From an uncultured Granulosicoccaceae bacterium (GTDB lineage Bacteria; Pseudomonadota; Gammaproteobacteria; Granulosicoccales; Granulosicoccaceae): 64,000 bases of DNA. Below the pieces are notes generated by a model, which was not told where the DNA came from, did not search any database, and worked only from the letters and a program-made list of their open reading frames with translations. How positions within the stretch are numbered: position 1 is the stretch's first letter; the number at the start of each line of letters is the position of its first letter. The stretch is from NCBI GenBank assembly GCA_937931165.1, contig CALHCI010000018.1:1-64000 (forward strand). The letters are read 5' to 3'. Positions 52,455 to 62,235 of the stretch are shown here, in pieces. The translations under genes were made by a program, and so were the position numbers.

Positions 52455-53228
52455 TCACATATTTTTAGTAAACAGCTTCTCAAGTGTTGCGAGCTGACCA
52501 CTGTCACCGGGTGGTTGCGCCACTTCAATCGTGTTGTTGAACCCACAGGTTCTGGCAGTTATTGCGCCCCGTTCACTGTTTACGATCAATCGTGATGCAA
52601 ACAACTGAGCGTGGGCGTTTTCCGGAATCAGCTGCAACAGGTTATCAAGGCCCTGATTGCTGGTGACACTGATCATACATGGCAGTGCGGCGATGGTTTG
52701 CTGCAACACATCAGCGTCGACGACGGGCAGGGCGCGGCGATAGACATCGAGGTAGTCAACACGATGACCACTATTCTGCAGTGACGTTTTCAGCAGATCT
52801 CTTCCTCCATCTCCACGCACAATGGTCACCGCACCTTCCGGCATGCCAGCCTGCTCAAGATACGCTATTAGATTTTCACTGGTGCCGCTGATGTCTGGCA
52901 CAAAGTCCGGTGCGATACCGGCTTGTTGCAGTGCTGCATTGGTGGCGCTTCCAATACACGCTACTTTATGTTGTTGACGATACCGGAACACACCGCACTG
53001 TATTGCACCGGCAACTGCATTGGTACTGGTAAATATCCACAAACCACTGTTAATCAGCACACTTGATTCTGTTACTTTTAGAGTGGTTTTACGTAGTTGA
53101 ATATCAATAGTCGGGAACAGGATCGGCTTAAGATCAAGCGCTGCTATGCGTGCCGCAAAACCACTTGCCTGATGAGCAGGTCGGGTGACAATAACCGACC
53201 TGGGTAACGGTGTGTCAGTCGTTTGCAT
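52455..53228 (-). CDS. hemD: uroporphyrinogen-III synthase
   Basis: This 257-residue enzyme closes hydroxymethylbilane to uroporphyrinogen III with D-ring inversion. Sequence is weakly conserved in the family, but SVIVTRPAHQASGFAARIAALDL at the N-terminus (first part VTRPAHQA), IFTSTNAVAGA, ACIGSATNAAL, GDGGRDLLKTSL and SVTSNQGLDNLL match its pattern. The ATG at 53228 overlaps the hemC 3' end by 14 bases, so the two are coupled. E. coli HemD is 246 residues. Confidence 0.92.
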   Translation of the reverse strand: MQTTDTPLPRSVIVTRPAHQASGFAARIAALDLKPILFPTIDIQLRKTTLKVTESSVLINSGLWIFTSTNAVAGAIQCGVFRYRQQHKVACIGSATNAALQQAGIAPDFVPDISGTSENLIAYLEQAGMPEGAVTIVRGDGGRDLLKTSLQNSGHRVDYLDVYRRALPVVDADVLQQTIAALPCMISVTSNQGLDNLLQLIPENAHAQLFASRLIVNSERGAITARTCGFNNTIEVAQPPGDSGQLATLEKLFTKNM

Positions 53229-54141
53229 TGGCGAGATACCGGACAATCTCGTCAGCACCGTTTGCGAGCAGTTTTTCAGCCACCGCGTTACCAAGTTCTG
53301 CGGCATTGTCGGGTGTGTCTGTCATCTCGGCACGTACTACCTTGCTGCCATCCGGCATGGCGACCAGTCCGCGCAAATACAATTGGTTGTTATTCAACGT
53401 TGAATAGGCAGCAATAGGCGTTTGGCAACTGCCACCGAGTTTGGCATTGAGGCTGCGCTCACAGGTGACACGCGTTGCCGTGTGATTATCGTGTAGTGGC
53501 GACAGCAGCTCGTTAACCCGGGTATCAGCGCTTGAACATTCGACACCAATGGCACCCTGGGCGCACGCCGGCAGCAGGGTTTCCGGAGCCAGTTCACAGC
53601 GAATGCGATCCGGCATCTGCAGTCGAATAAGACCGGCGCTGGCCAGAATGATGGCTTCAAAGTCACCGCGGTCGAGTTTCTGCAAGCGCGTGTTTACATT
53701 GCCGCGCAGATCGAGCATGCGCAGATGCGGATATTTTTCGAGTAACTGGCTTTGACGTCTGAGGCTGCAGGTACCGACTCTGGCACCTTCCGGCAGATCG
53801 TCCAACGTGTTGTAGTCGTTGGATACAAAAGCGTCTGTCGGGTTGTCTCGCGGCAATATGACCGACAAGTGCAAACCCTCTGGAAAATCTGCCGGCACAT
53901 CTTTCATTGAATGTACGGCAAGGTCTGCTCTGCCATCGAGCATGGCGCGTTGCAGTTCTTTTATAAACAGCCCCTTGCCGCCTATTTTGGCTAGTGGTGT
54001 TTCCAGTATTTCGTCTCCGCGGGTGCTCATGGGTACCAGCTCGGAGGTAATCCGGTGCTTTGCCAGTTGCCGTTGTACTTCTTCTGCCTGCCAGACGGCG
54101 AGCGGGCTTTTGCGGGTTGCTATACGCAATGGCTTTGACAT
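53215..54141 (-). CDS. hemC: porphobilinogen deaminase (hydroxymethylbilane synthase)
   Basis: This 308-residue enzyme (E. coli 313) joins four porphobilinogens to hydroxymethylbilane. RIATRKSPLAVWQAEEV starts the fold, catalytic Asp81 lies in HSMKDVPAD, and Cys239 in LGGSCQTPIAAY binds the dipyrromethane cofactor. The ATG at 54141 matches the conserved start. It is divergent from argH, with hemD downstream, the arrangement seen in pseudomonads and relatives. Confidence 0.97.
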   Translation of the reverse strand: MSKPLRIATRKSPLAVWQAEEVQRQLAKHRITSELVPMSTRGDEILETPLAKIGGKGLFIKELQRAMLDGRADLAVHSMKDVPADFPEGLHLSVILPRDNPTDAFVSNDYNTLDDLPEGARVGTCSLRRQSQLLEKYPHLRMLDLRGNVNTRLQKLDRGDFEAIILASAGLIRLQMPDRIRCELAPETLLPACAQGAIGVECSSADTRVNELLSPLHDNHTATRVTCERSLNAKLGGSCQTPIAAYSTLNNNQLYLRGLVAMPDGSKVVRAEMTDTPDNAAELGNAVAEKLLANGADEIVRYLANAND

Positions 54142-54287
54142 CTGTTTTGCGGTCCGTAGGTTTGTGCGTCGCCGCACCGGGTCAGGTAAGTTATTATCTG
54201 TCAAAAGCAATCTGATTGACATGCCGTTGACCAGCCGTCTACCTGGATTGCCAATCCTTTTCCTGCATATTTAAGAGCGCAACACCA

Positions 54288-55673
54288 ATGAGCAATACGC
54301 TGTGGGGTGGCAGATTCACCGAAAGCACTGATGAATTTGTCCAGGCCTTTACCGCCTCGGTAACCTTTGATCAACGCATGGCACAACAGGATATTAATTG
54401 TTCCAGAGCGCACGCACGTATGCTCGGTCACGTTGGCGTGCTCAGTGAACAAGACGTTAACGATATTCTGAGCGGGCTTGCAGCGATCTCTGCAGAAATT
54501 GAAGCCGGTGAATTTCCGTGGTCTGTCGCGCTTGAAGACGTACACATGAATATCGAAGCCGAGCTCACGCGGCGCATTGGTGATGCAGGTAAAAGGCTGC
54601 ACACCGGGCGTTCAAGAAATGACCAGGTCGCCACAGATATTCGCCTGTATGTGCGTGATGCCATTGATCTTGTGTGCTCGCAGGCAAAGCGTCTGCAAAC
54701 AGGGATGTTAACGCTTGCCGAAGCCCATGCGGATGTCATTATGCCCGGCTTCACACACTTGCAAACGGCACAACCGGTGACTTTTGGTCATCATGTGATG
54801 GCGTGGTTTGAAATGATCAAAAGAGATGTTGATCGATTTAACGACTGTGCCAAACGGGTTGATGTCATGCCCCTCGGCGCCGCAGCTCTGGCCGGGACGC
54901 CTTATCCTATTGATCGTGAATTCAGCCGCGAACAACTTGGTTTTAACGCAGTGACCGCCAACTCACTCGACGCCGTCAGCGATCGTGATTTTGCCATCGA
55001 ATTCTGTGCGGCTGCGGCGATTACCATGACGCACCTTTCGCGTATGGCAGAGGAACTGGTGTTGTGGTCTTGCGCGCAGTTTGATTTTATCGAGCTGCCC
55101 GATCGCTTCTGTACCGGTTCCAGTATCATGCCGCAAAAGAAAAACCCGGATGTACCTGAACTGGTCAGGGGAAAAACCGGGCGCGTAAACGGGCATCTGG
55201 TCAGCCTGCTGACGTTAATGAAATCACAACCTCTTGCCTACAACAAAGACAATCAGGAAGACAAAGAGCCACTATTCGATACTGTCGACACGCTTCACGA
55301 CAGCCTGTGTGCATTTGCAGACATGATACCTGCGATCATTCCGAAACCTGAAAACATGTACATGGCGGCAAAAAAAGGCTTTGCCACTGCTACCGATCTG
55401 GCTGATTATCTGGTTCGCAAAGGCTTACCGTTTCGTGAAGCGCATGAAGTGGTGGGCAACGCGGTCAGGTTCGGTGTTGAGCAGCAACGTGACCTCAGTG
55501 AAATGACCATTGAAGAATTACAGGGTTTTCACAGCACAATTACTGACGATGTTTTTGATGTACTGACGCTTGAAGGTTCTGTGGCAAGCCGGTCACATGT
55601 CGGTGGTACCGCACCTGCTCAGGTGAGACAAGCAATCGCCACCGCACGCGCTGAACTTGAGAGAACCGGTTAA
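54288..55673 (+). CDS. argH: argininosuccinate lyase
   Basis: This 461-residue enzyme (E. coli 457) splits argininosuccinate to arginine and fumarate. It begins [10 protein letters not shown]. The active-site His lies in [13 protein letters not shown]-like [12 protein letters not shown], and the superfamily signature [12 protein letters not shown] with the catalytic Ser is near residues 277-288. [13 protein letters not shown] is also conserved. It is a cytoplasmic tetramer. It is divergent from hemC and convergent with sthA. Confidence 0.98.
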   Translation: MSNTLWGGRFTESTDEFVQAFTASVTFDQRMAQQDINCSRAHARMLGHVGVLSEQDVNDILSGLAAISAEIEAGEFPWSVALEDVHMNIEAELTRRIGDAGKRLHTGRSRNDQVATDIRLYVRDAIDLVCSQAKRLQTGMLTLAEAHADVIMPGFTHLQTAQPVTFGHHVMAWFEMIKRDVDRFNDCAKRVDVMPLGAAALAGTPYPIDREFSREQLGFNAVTANSLDAVSDRDFAIEFCAAAAITMTHLSRMAEELVLWSCAQFDFIELPDRFCTGSSIMPQKKNPDVPELVRGKTGRVNGHLVSLLTLMKSQPLAYNKDNQEDKEPLFDTVDTLHDSLCAFADMIPAIIPKPENMYMAAKKGFATATDLADYLVRKGLPFREAHEVVGNAVRFGVEQQRDLSEMTIEELQGFHSTITDDVFDVLTLEGSVASRSHVGGTAPAQVRQAIATARAELERTG

Positions 55674-55692
55674 ACCTTTAACCGGATAACCA

Positions 55693-57171
55693 TTAACCCG
55701 GTAGCTCGCCTGTCATTCCATCATCGTTGGCTTTCGGCTCAGCACAACCGTCCATCAGGCTGTTGGTACCGTGCCACTGAATTCTATTGAGCCCGTTAAG
55801 GGCTGCAACCCGATACGCTTCTGCCATTGTCGGATAGTTAAAGGTATTTTCAGTGAAGTAGGTGACTTTATTGCCAGGCGCCGGCTGGCGCATGATGGCC
55901 TGGCCAATATGAATAATCTCCGAGGCCTGATAACCAAAGCAGTGAATACCCAGAATTTCCAGTGTACCGGTGTGAAAAAGCAGCTTGATCATACCGGTGG
56001 TCTGGCCGGTAATTTGTGCACGCGCGATAGACCGGAACAATGCGCGTCCGACCTCGTAAGGCACTTTCCGCTCGGTCAGTTCTGCCTCGGTGTGGCCAAT
56101 TGAACTGATTTCGGGGTCGGTATAAATTCCGGTAGGAATATCACTGATTAATTGATCGTCACAGTGCCCTTCACCAATGTGCGTTCCTGCAAAGCGCCCC
56201 TGATCGTAACTGGCACTGGCAAGCCCCGGGGCACCGACCACATCACCGACTGCGTAAATGTGAGGGACTGTTGTTCGATAGTTGTCATCGACGTCGAGCT
56301 GTTTGCGATTATTGGCGGTGATATTGGCCTTATCGAGTTGCAGATTGTCGGTTGCCCCCGACCTGCCGTTTGCCCATAGCACTACGTCGGCTTTGAATCT
56401 TTTTCCACTGGCAAGATGCAAAATAACGTGATCATCGTTCGCTTCAACACTTTGATAGGTTTCATCGTTGCGTACGGTCACGCCAATCTCGCGAAAGTGA
56501 TAACCAAGCGCATCAGATATTTCTGCATCGAGAAAAGATAGCAGCCTGTCACGTGTATTGACCAGATCGACCTTGGCGCCGAGGTTGCCAAAAATTGAAG
56601 CGTATTCGCAACCAATGACACCGGCGCCATAAATAATGACCGAGCGAGGTACAAAGTCGATATTTAAAATGGAATCGCTGTCGCAGACACGCGGGTGGTT
56701 AAAATCGATATCGTCAGGCTGATACGGAACGGAGCCTGCGGCAATCACAATGTGGTCTGCGCGACAGGTTTCGATACTGCCGTTTTTGTGGTGAATTTCC
56801 AGTGTATTGGGGTCGAGGAACTGCGCTGATCCACGGTATAGATCTACGCGATTGCGAAAGTAGAATTCTTCGCGCATCTGCACCTGGTTGTCGATAACCG
56901 ACTGTGCCGATTTCACCAGCTCCTGCCAGGTAACATCTATATGCCCGACGCGGCGGCGGAAAATCGGATCGACACGAAAACGGCTGACCATCTGCACCGA
57001 GTGCCGCAGTGACTTACTGGGTATGGTGCCCCAGTGCGTGCAGCCGCCACCGACGTCTTTATAGTGTTCGATAATCGCCACGTGCTGACCACACTTGGCA
57101 AGTTTCATCGATGCCCCTTCACCCGCCGGTCCGGAGCCAATCACAATTGAATCGTAGTGTTTTGTAGCCAT
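55693..57171 (-). CDS. sthA: soluble pyridine nucleotide transhydrogenase
   Basis: This 492-residue flavoprotein moves electrons between NADPH and NAD+. The FAD motif is [36 protein letters not shown] replaces the redox disulphide of related reductases, the hallmark of Sth[18 protein letters not shown] is the NAD(P) site and [18 protein letters not shown] marks the dimer domain. The ATG at 57171 gives the conserved start. It is about 26 residues longer than E. coli SthA (466), with a polar C-terminal extension. It is divergent from nadE. Confidence 0.96.
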   Translation of the reverse strand: MATKHYDSIVIGSGPAGEGASMKLAKCGQHVAIIEHYKDVGGGCTHWGTIPSKSLRHSVQMVSRFRVDPIFRRRVGHIDVTWQELVKSAQSVIDNQVQMREEFYFRNRVDLYRGSAQFLDPNTLEIHHKNGSIETCRADHIVIAAGSVPYQPDDIDFNHPRVCDSDSILNIDFVPRSVIIYGAGVIGCEYASIFGNLGAKVDLVNTRDRLLSFLDAEISDALGYHFREIGVTVRNDETYQSVEANDDHVILHLASGKRFKADVVLWANGRSGATDNLQLDKANITANNRKQLDVDDNYRTTVPHIYAVGDVVGAPGLASASYDQGRFAGTHIGEGHCDDQLISDIPTGIYTDPEISSIGHTEAELTERKVPYEVGRALFRSIARAQITGQTTGMIKLLFHTGTLEILGIHCFGYQASEIIHIGQAIMRQPAPGNKVTYFTENTFNYPTMAEAYRVAALNGLNRIQWHGTNSLMDGCAEPKANDDGMTGELPG

Positions 57172-57381
57172 GTTATTTAGTGTAGTCGTTTGCCGCAATA
57201 CGGGCCGGGTGTGGTGGCGCGGAGTGTAGCAAGATCACTGTGCGGTTTGACAAGGTTGTCGGCTTGTCACCCCGGGGCAGGGCGACACTCTGATCAGCGC
57301 GAGTGAGCTTTGGTCAGGGTTCGTCGCGACCACTGTAATTGCCTGGTAAATTTCCGTCCATACAACTGCTAGAATCAGTCA

Positions 57382-59298
57382 ATGAACTTTGCTCAATTCG
57401 GTTATATCAGGGTCGCGGCGTTTGCACCGGTCGTGTCCATTGGGAATCCGGCAGCGAATGCCGATGCCATACTCGCCTGTCTGCAGAATCCCGCCAATGA
57501 TGCCGTGTCTCTGGTCGCTTTCCCGGAGCTCTCTATTACCGGCTACACCTGTGAAGATCTGTTTTTCAATCAGGGGATGGTCGATCAGATAGACACCGCA
57601 CTTGTGCGAATTGCCAAGGCAAGCCGCGTACAAACTGTGGTTGTTGGCGCGCCTTATCGACTGTCGGACGGCCGTATGATCAATGCGGCTTTTGTTTGTC
57701 AGGGAGGGAAGGTGACCGGTGCGGTGCCAAAAATATCCAACCCGAACTACGGTGAGTTTTATGACAAGCGCTGGTTTGTCTCCGGTGAGGGCATAGATGA
57801 AAACATTGATAGTCCACAGCTCGGTTCCTTTCGAATAACAACCAATCAGCTTTTTACGCTGGGTGAAAGTCGCTTTGCGATCGAGATCTGTGAAGACCTC
57901 TGGCACCCGGTACCCCCGTACACGTCACATGTGCGAGCCGGTGCCGAGCTGATTGTTAATCTGTCGGCCAGTAATGAGTTGGTGGCCAAGGCAGACTATC
58001 GACGTGATCTGGTCAGAATGGCCAGTGCACAGGGTGTGTGTGCCTATTTGTACGCCTCAGCCGGCCCAACCGAGTCGACTCGAGATATTGTTTTTGGTGG
58101 CCATCATTTATTTGCAGAAAATGGCGTGCTGCTGCAGGAATCCGAACGTTTTGCAATGCAGGGGTCGAGCTTAACTGCAGAGATGGACTGGCAGTTGTTG
58201 CGTCACGACCGTACCCGCAATAACACCTTTGCGAGTGCTGCAAGGCCACAGGGCTACACGACTGTGGGTAAGCAGCCGGTATTACCTATAGAGCAGTTGC
58301 AGCGAAGTTATCGGGCACATCCGTTTGTACCGAACGATGAATCCGAGTTTTCAGCACGCGCGGTAGATATTCTTAAGATTCAGGCAACCGGCCTGGCACG
58401 ACGCATACTTGCCTCGCACGCTAAAACTCTGGTACTTGGGTTGTCCGGTGGTCTAGATTCTACGCTTGCTCTGTTGGTGTGTATTGATGCGCTGAACATT
58501 CTTGAACGTGACAACACCGATCTTACCGTGATTACCTTACCCGGTCCTGCGACCAGCGAACATACACTACAAAGTGCGCGTATGCTCGCCAAAGCAGCAA
58601 CAGCCAGCTTAATAGAAATTCGCATCGATCAATCGGTTGAACAGCATCTTAAAGATCTTAATCACAGTGGTGATCATGATGTTGTATTCGAAAACGCACA
58701 GGCGCGTGAGCGCACGCAGGTATTGTTCGATATGGCCAATAAAACCGGTGGAATTGTGGTGGGCACCGGTGATCTGTCAGAACTCGCCCTTGGCTGGTGT
58801 ACCTATAACGCGGATCATATGTCGAGTTATAACGTCAATGGCAGTGTACCCAAAACGCTGGTGAAATATCTGTGCCGCTGGTATGCCAGACATCGTGCAG
58901 ACGATGCACTTTCCGATGCATTACTGCGGGTACTGGATACACCGATTTCACCCGAACTTGTTCCATCAGATGATGATGATATTGCACAAGAGACTGAATC
59001 GATTATCGGGCCATATGAACTGCATGACTTTTTTATCTACCACTATTTAAGAAATGGCTTTGACGCTGCAAAAATCTATCAACTGACATTGTTATCGTTT
59101 GCCGATAAGTACGATGCCATTACCGTTAAAAAATGGCTGCGACTTTTCTTCAGGCGCTTTTATACCCAGCAGTTTAAACGCAGTACGTTACCATCCGGAC
59201 CCAAGGTCGGCAGTGTTAGTCTGTCTCCACGTGGTGACTGGCGAATGCCTGATGAAGCTAATGTAGACGCTATTCTTGCACAGATAGATGAGTTTTAA
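57382..59298 (+). CDS. nadE: glutamine-dependent NAD+ synthetase
   Basis: This 638-residue enzyme makes NAD+ from nicotinic acid adenine dinucleotide, ATP and glutamine. The N-terminal nitrilase-type glutaminase domain has the triad Glu49 (FPEL), Lys117 (VPKISN) and Cys170 (ICEDLWHP). The synthetase domain has the ATP-binding P-loop SGGLDS at 355-360, and GTGDLSELALGWCTYNADHMSSYN. The full two-domain form means it uses glutamine, not only ammonia. The M14 carboxypeptidase gene follows after 39 bases. Confidence 0.97.
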   Translation: MNFAQFGYIRVAAFAPVVSIGNPAANADAILACLQNPANDAVSLVAFPELSITGYTCEDLFFNQGMVDQIDTALVRIAKASRVQTVVVGAPYRLSDGRMINAAFVCQGGKVTGAVPKISNPNYGEFYDKRWFVSGEGIDENIDSPQLGSFRITTNQLFTLGESRFAIEICEDLWHPVPPYTSHVRAGAELIVNLSASNELVAKADYRRDLVRMASAQGVCAYLYASAGPTESTRDIVFGGHHLFAENGVLLQESERFAMQGSSLTAEMDWQLLRHDRTRNNTFASAARPQGYTTVGKQPVLPIEQLQRSYRAHPFVPNDESEFSARAVDILKIQATGLARRILASHAKTLVLGLSGGLDSTLALLVCIDALNILERDNTDLTVITLPGPATSEHTLQSARMLAKAATASLIEIRIDQSVEQHLKDLNHSGDHDVVFENAQARERTQVLFDMANKTGGIVVGTGDLSELALGWCTYNADHMSSYNVNGSVPKTLVKYLCRWYARHRADDALSDALLRVLDTPISPELVPSDDDDIAQETESIIGPYELHDFFIYHYLRNGFDAAKIYQLTLLSFADKYDAITVKKWLRLFFRRFYTQQFKRSTLPSGPKVGSVSLSPRGDWRMPDEANVDAILAQIDEF

Positions 59299-59337
59299 CC
59301 TGCCGCTTCGTCTTTCCAGATAATTAAAGAGCGTTAC

Positions 59338-60465
59338 ATGACTGCAGTGATTGACAGTTGTTTTGATGGCGGCAATATACGTCGCCTGCAAAGCGATGAC
59401 GCCACACAGATTCGTCTGGCTATTGAAGCAGACGCCGGTGGCGAGTTTTTTCAGTGGTTTTATTTCCGCGTGACGGCAGCACGTGCTTCCCGTTTTCAGA
59501 TCATTATTGAAAACGCTGCATCAAGTGCGTATCCGGCGGGCTGGGAAAACTATAACGTGGTGGTATCGAATGACCGTACAAACTGGTATCGACTGCAAAC
59601 CGAATACGATGACAGAGGTCTGTGCTTTTCAGTCGATATGCAAAGCGATGTGTTGTGGGTTGCCTACTTCACCCCCTATTCACTGCAGCAGCATGACAAT
59701 CTAATTGGTCGAATTTCAAGTTGTGATTTAGTCAGCACACACGTTCTTGGTCACACCGTTGATGGCCGCACCCTGGATTGCCTTCAGATAGGAGAGAACG
59801 ATGCGCCGCTTAAAGCCTGGGCTATCGCCAGGCAACACCCTGGAGAGACCATGGCACAATGGTGGATGGAGGGGTATCTGCAGCGTCTTGTGGATGGTAA
59901 TGATGCGGTAGTTCGGGAATTACTCAAACAGATGGTTTTTTACGTGGTACCTAACATGAATCCGGATGGCAGCTATCGCGGCTACCTGCGTACCAATGCT
60001 GCCGGTCGTAATCTGAATCGTGAGTGGAGTTCGCCGTCTGTCGAGCATTCGCCCGAGGTGTACCTGGTGCGGCAAAAAATGCATGAAACCGGTGTAGATT
60101 TTTGCCTTGATGTACATGGCGATGAGGCAATACCTTACAACTTTATTGCAGGAACCGAGGGCGTAGCCTCGTGGAACGAAAAGCGACAACAGCTACAGGA
60201 AACATTCAAACATAACCTGCAACGTGCCAACCCCGATTTTCAAACCACTGTCGGTTATCCGGTTACCCCTGCCGGACGCGCCAACTATGGTATTTGCAGT
60301 AACTACATTGCAGAAACGTTCAACTGTCCGGCAATGACCCTTGAGATGCCTTTTAAAGACACCGAGCTGTCACCTGACCTGCATCACGGCTGGTCTGCTG
60401 AACGTTCTGCTTTACTCGGCAGGTCATGTATTGAAGCGCTATATAGTATTGCCGATCACTTGTAA
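59338..60465 (+). CDS. M14-family carboxypeptidase, cytosolic carboxypeptidase-like
   Basis: This 375-residue zinc peptidase has an N-terminal beta-sandwich domain of about 125 residues, as in cytosolic carboxypeptidases, then the M14 catalytic domain. Zinc ligands are His167, Glu170 (RQHPGETMAQW) and His260 (LDVHGDEAIPYN). Substrate-binding Asn-Arg lie in GRNLNREW, and the general base is probably Glu336 (MTLEMPFKD). There is no signal peptide, so it is cytoplasmic. Family members trim C-terminal residues, often Glu, from proteins or peptides; the bacterial role is unclear. It is probably co-transcribed with nadE. Confidence 0.9.
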   Translation: MTAVIDSCFDGGNIRRLQSDDATQIRLAIEADAGGEFFQWFYFRVTAARASRFQIIIENAASSAYPAGWENYNVVVSNDRTNWYRLQTEYDDRGLCFSVDMQSDVLWVAYFTPYSLQQHDNLIGRISSCDLVSTHVLGHTVDGRTLDCLQIGENDAPLKAWAIARQHPGETMAQWWMEGYLQRLVDGNDAVVRELLKQMVFYVVPNMNPDGSYRGYLRTNAAGRNLNREWSSPSVEHSPEVYLVRQKMHETGVDFCLDVHGDEAIPYNFIAGTEGVASWNEKRQQLQETFKHNLQRANPDFQTTVGYPVTPAGRANYGICSNYIAETFNCPAMTLEMPFKDTELSPDLHHGWSAERSALLGRSCIEALYSIADHL

Positions 60466-60470
60466 CCCGC

Positions 60471-61445
60471 TTACCAGTGACAACGCTTTCTGATGATTGC
60501 AGTTGCCTGCCTGATACTTTTAATATCAAACTGTGCCTTGTTATCCGTATCATGTCCGAACGGTCTGTATTGCACCGAGATATTCTCACTGCTGTTTATT
60601 CTTCTCAAAGTACTGATGGGACTGCGTGCTCTGGCCTGATGAAGCTGATCGTCTATCTTCCAGATTTGATCAACTTTTTCATTGCCATTCAGGTGTAGTG
60701 TGATGCTGCTGTCGCTTGTACCCAGAACATCGTCTGTGCTTAGTGACAAAGAGGTACGGTTCTCGGTACAGGCAATAGTCAAAAGTGCCCGGTGATTACC
60801 ATTTTTACCGGGTACAAAATTACTCGATTTAAGAGTGAATCCGTTGTCTGTCTCTTGTAGCAATGATAACTTCTGCTTTGCCATTTGAGCTGCAACACGC
60901 TCGGTTGTAGCAGAAGTTGCTGTGTGCTGGCTGGATTGAACAAACCGCAGGTAATCTGTCCATTGAGGATTAACAATCAACGCGGTTAGTACAACACACA
61001 TACAGGCCAGAACACCGTTAAGGATCCGGTTAATTTTTTTTCTGAGTCGAAGCCGGTTTAATACCGGCTGGTAGCTTCTTGGTACACGCCCCTTTTTAAT
61101 GACGCGGCAACAGACGGTGCCCACATAAGTGGAAAGTTGAAAATTGTCGATGTTGTGTCGTTGATACTTTGCTCTGATCAGCAGTACACCGGTGATGGTG
61201 GACAGGGCCATTGCGATAAGCCAGATTAGCAAAAGCTTGCCGTTGAACACAAGCACCGTAGCAAGGGTGAACAATGTTGCGATTAATGCAGTGCGAACAT
61301 TGCTAAAGGCCAGTCCGATTGGCCCTGCAATAAGCGTTAGTACCATCTGTACCACTAGAGTTTTTAGCAAACAGGTGTCTCCCGGGCTGACAGCATCCAG
61401 TGCGGTCATGGGTATCGGCAGCAGCGGAGACAACTTGAAAAACAA
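60471..61445 (-). CDS. membrane protein with a TagO/VasI-like C-terminal domain
   Basis: This protein is up to 324 residues; the first codon is a TTG, and an ATG at 61409 would give 312. Neither has a convincing ribosome-binding site. Two or three hydrophobic helices lie in residues 25-90, a Lys/Arg-rich cytoplasmic stretch follows, then another helix (about 143-162). The C-terminal domain, about residues 205-324, ends IDDQLHQARARSPISTL-x-SSENISVQY then AQFDIKSIRQATAIIRKRCHW; this looks like the periplasmic domain of the T6SS-associated TagO/VasI and related proteins. No other T6SS gene is in the window, so another role is likely. It is convergent with the M14 gene, with five bases between. 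Confidence 0.55.
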   Translation of the reverse strand: MFFKLSPLLPIPMTALDAVSPGDTCLLKTLVVQMVLTLIAGPIGLAFSNVRTALIATLFTLATVLVFNGKLLLIWLIAMALSTITGVLLIRAKYQRHNIDNFQLSTYVGTVCCRVIKKGRVPRSYQPVLNRLRLRKKINRILNGVLACMCVVLTALIVNPQWTDYLRFVQSSQHTATSATTERVAAQMAKQKLSLLQETDNGFTLKSSNFVPGKNGNHRALLTIACTENRTSLSLSTDDVLGTSDSSITLHLNGNEKVDQIWKIDDQLHQARARSPISTLRRINSSENISVQYRPFGHDTDNKAQFDIKSIRQATAIIRKRCHW

Positions 61446-61584
61446 ATGTGAAAGAGCGACCTGTGTTATCTGAAGGTGAACCTACACTGCGATACATCGG
61501 AACGTTTGCCTGATTATTATCTATGCATGTGTGGAAGCGAATAATCAGTGCGGGTCAAATATCTTTGACTGGTGTTTAAGAAGG

Positions 61585-62058
61585 CTATCGCGCCAGCTCA
61601 ACGAAACTGGCATGTAACACCCTGCGCAGATCATCGACACCAATCTCCAGCTGTAAACCACGCTTGCCACCGCTAACGAAAATGCTATCGAAATTTTGCG
61701 CTGCAGTATCAATACAAGTGGTATACAGCTGTCGCTGACCCAATGGGCTGATACCACCGATAATGTAGCCCGTCATGCGTTGTGCGGCGCCGGGTTCCGC
61801 CATGCTCGCTTTGCGGCCACCGCAGGTGGCAGCAATTTTCTTAAGGTCGAGCTGATCTGGGACGGCAATCAGCGCCACCACGGGTTTTTTTGTATTGCCA
61901 TCGATCACCGCCATCAGTGTTTTGAATACCTGATCCGGGTTCTGGTCAAGCGCTTTTGCGGCGTGTTCACCGAAGTTTCTCTGCTCTGAATCAGCAGTGT
62001 ATTGACGAATGGTGTATTGAATTTCTAGCTTGTCCAACAGCTTGATGGCCGGAGTCAT
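61585..62058 (-). CDS. ybaK: Cys-tRNA(Pro)/Cys-tRNA(Cys) deacylase
   Basis: This 157-residue protein (E. coli YbaK 159) hydrolyses mischarged Cys-tRNA(Pro), working beside prolyl-tRNA synthetase. The family core is visible in VFKTLMAVIDG, IAVPDQLDLKKIAATCGGRKASMA, TGYIIGGISPLGQR and FVSGGKRGLQLEIG, including the key Lys in VFKTL. AAAGG lies well placed before the ATG. The gene is isolated between the membrane protein and the protease. Confidence 0.95.
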   Translation of the reverse strand: MTPAIKLLDKLEIQYTIRQYTADSEQRNFGEHAAKALDQNPDQVFKTLMAVIDGNTKKPVVALIAVPDQLDLKKIAATCGGRKASMAEPGAAQRMTGYIIGGISPLGQRQLYTTCIDTAAQNFDSIFVSGGKRGLQLEIGVDDLRRVLHASFVELAR

Positions 62059-62235
62059 TGGATAACCTTTGCGAATGAATTTTTTACCTTGCGGTTATTT
62101 TGTGTGGTTTATCACAAATGCCGGCAATGCGACACTGTGATTATGGGTTGAAGTTCAGCAAACTTTGCGGTGGATTCATGCATCATTTTGCAATCTAACT
62201 ATTTGTTGCAATAACTTTCTAACCGCTATAACGCC

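Noticed and set aside
55666-55685. CCGGTTAAA-CC-TTTAACCGG palindrome at the argH/sthA junction
   Set aside because: The two-base loop and lack of a T-run make it a poor intrinsic terminator; it overlaps the argH stop and may be chance, although a role in 3' end protection is possible.
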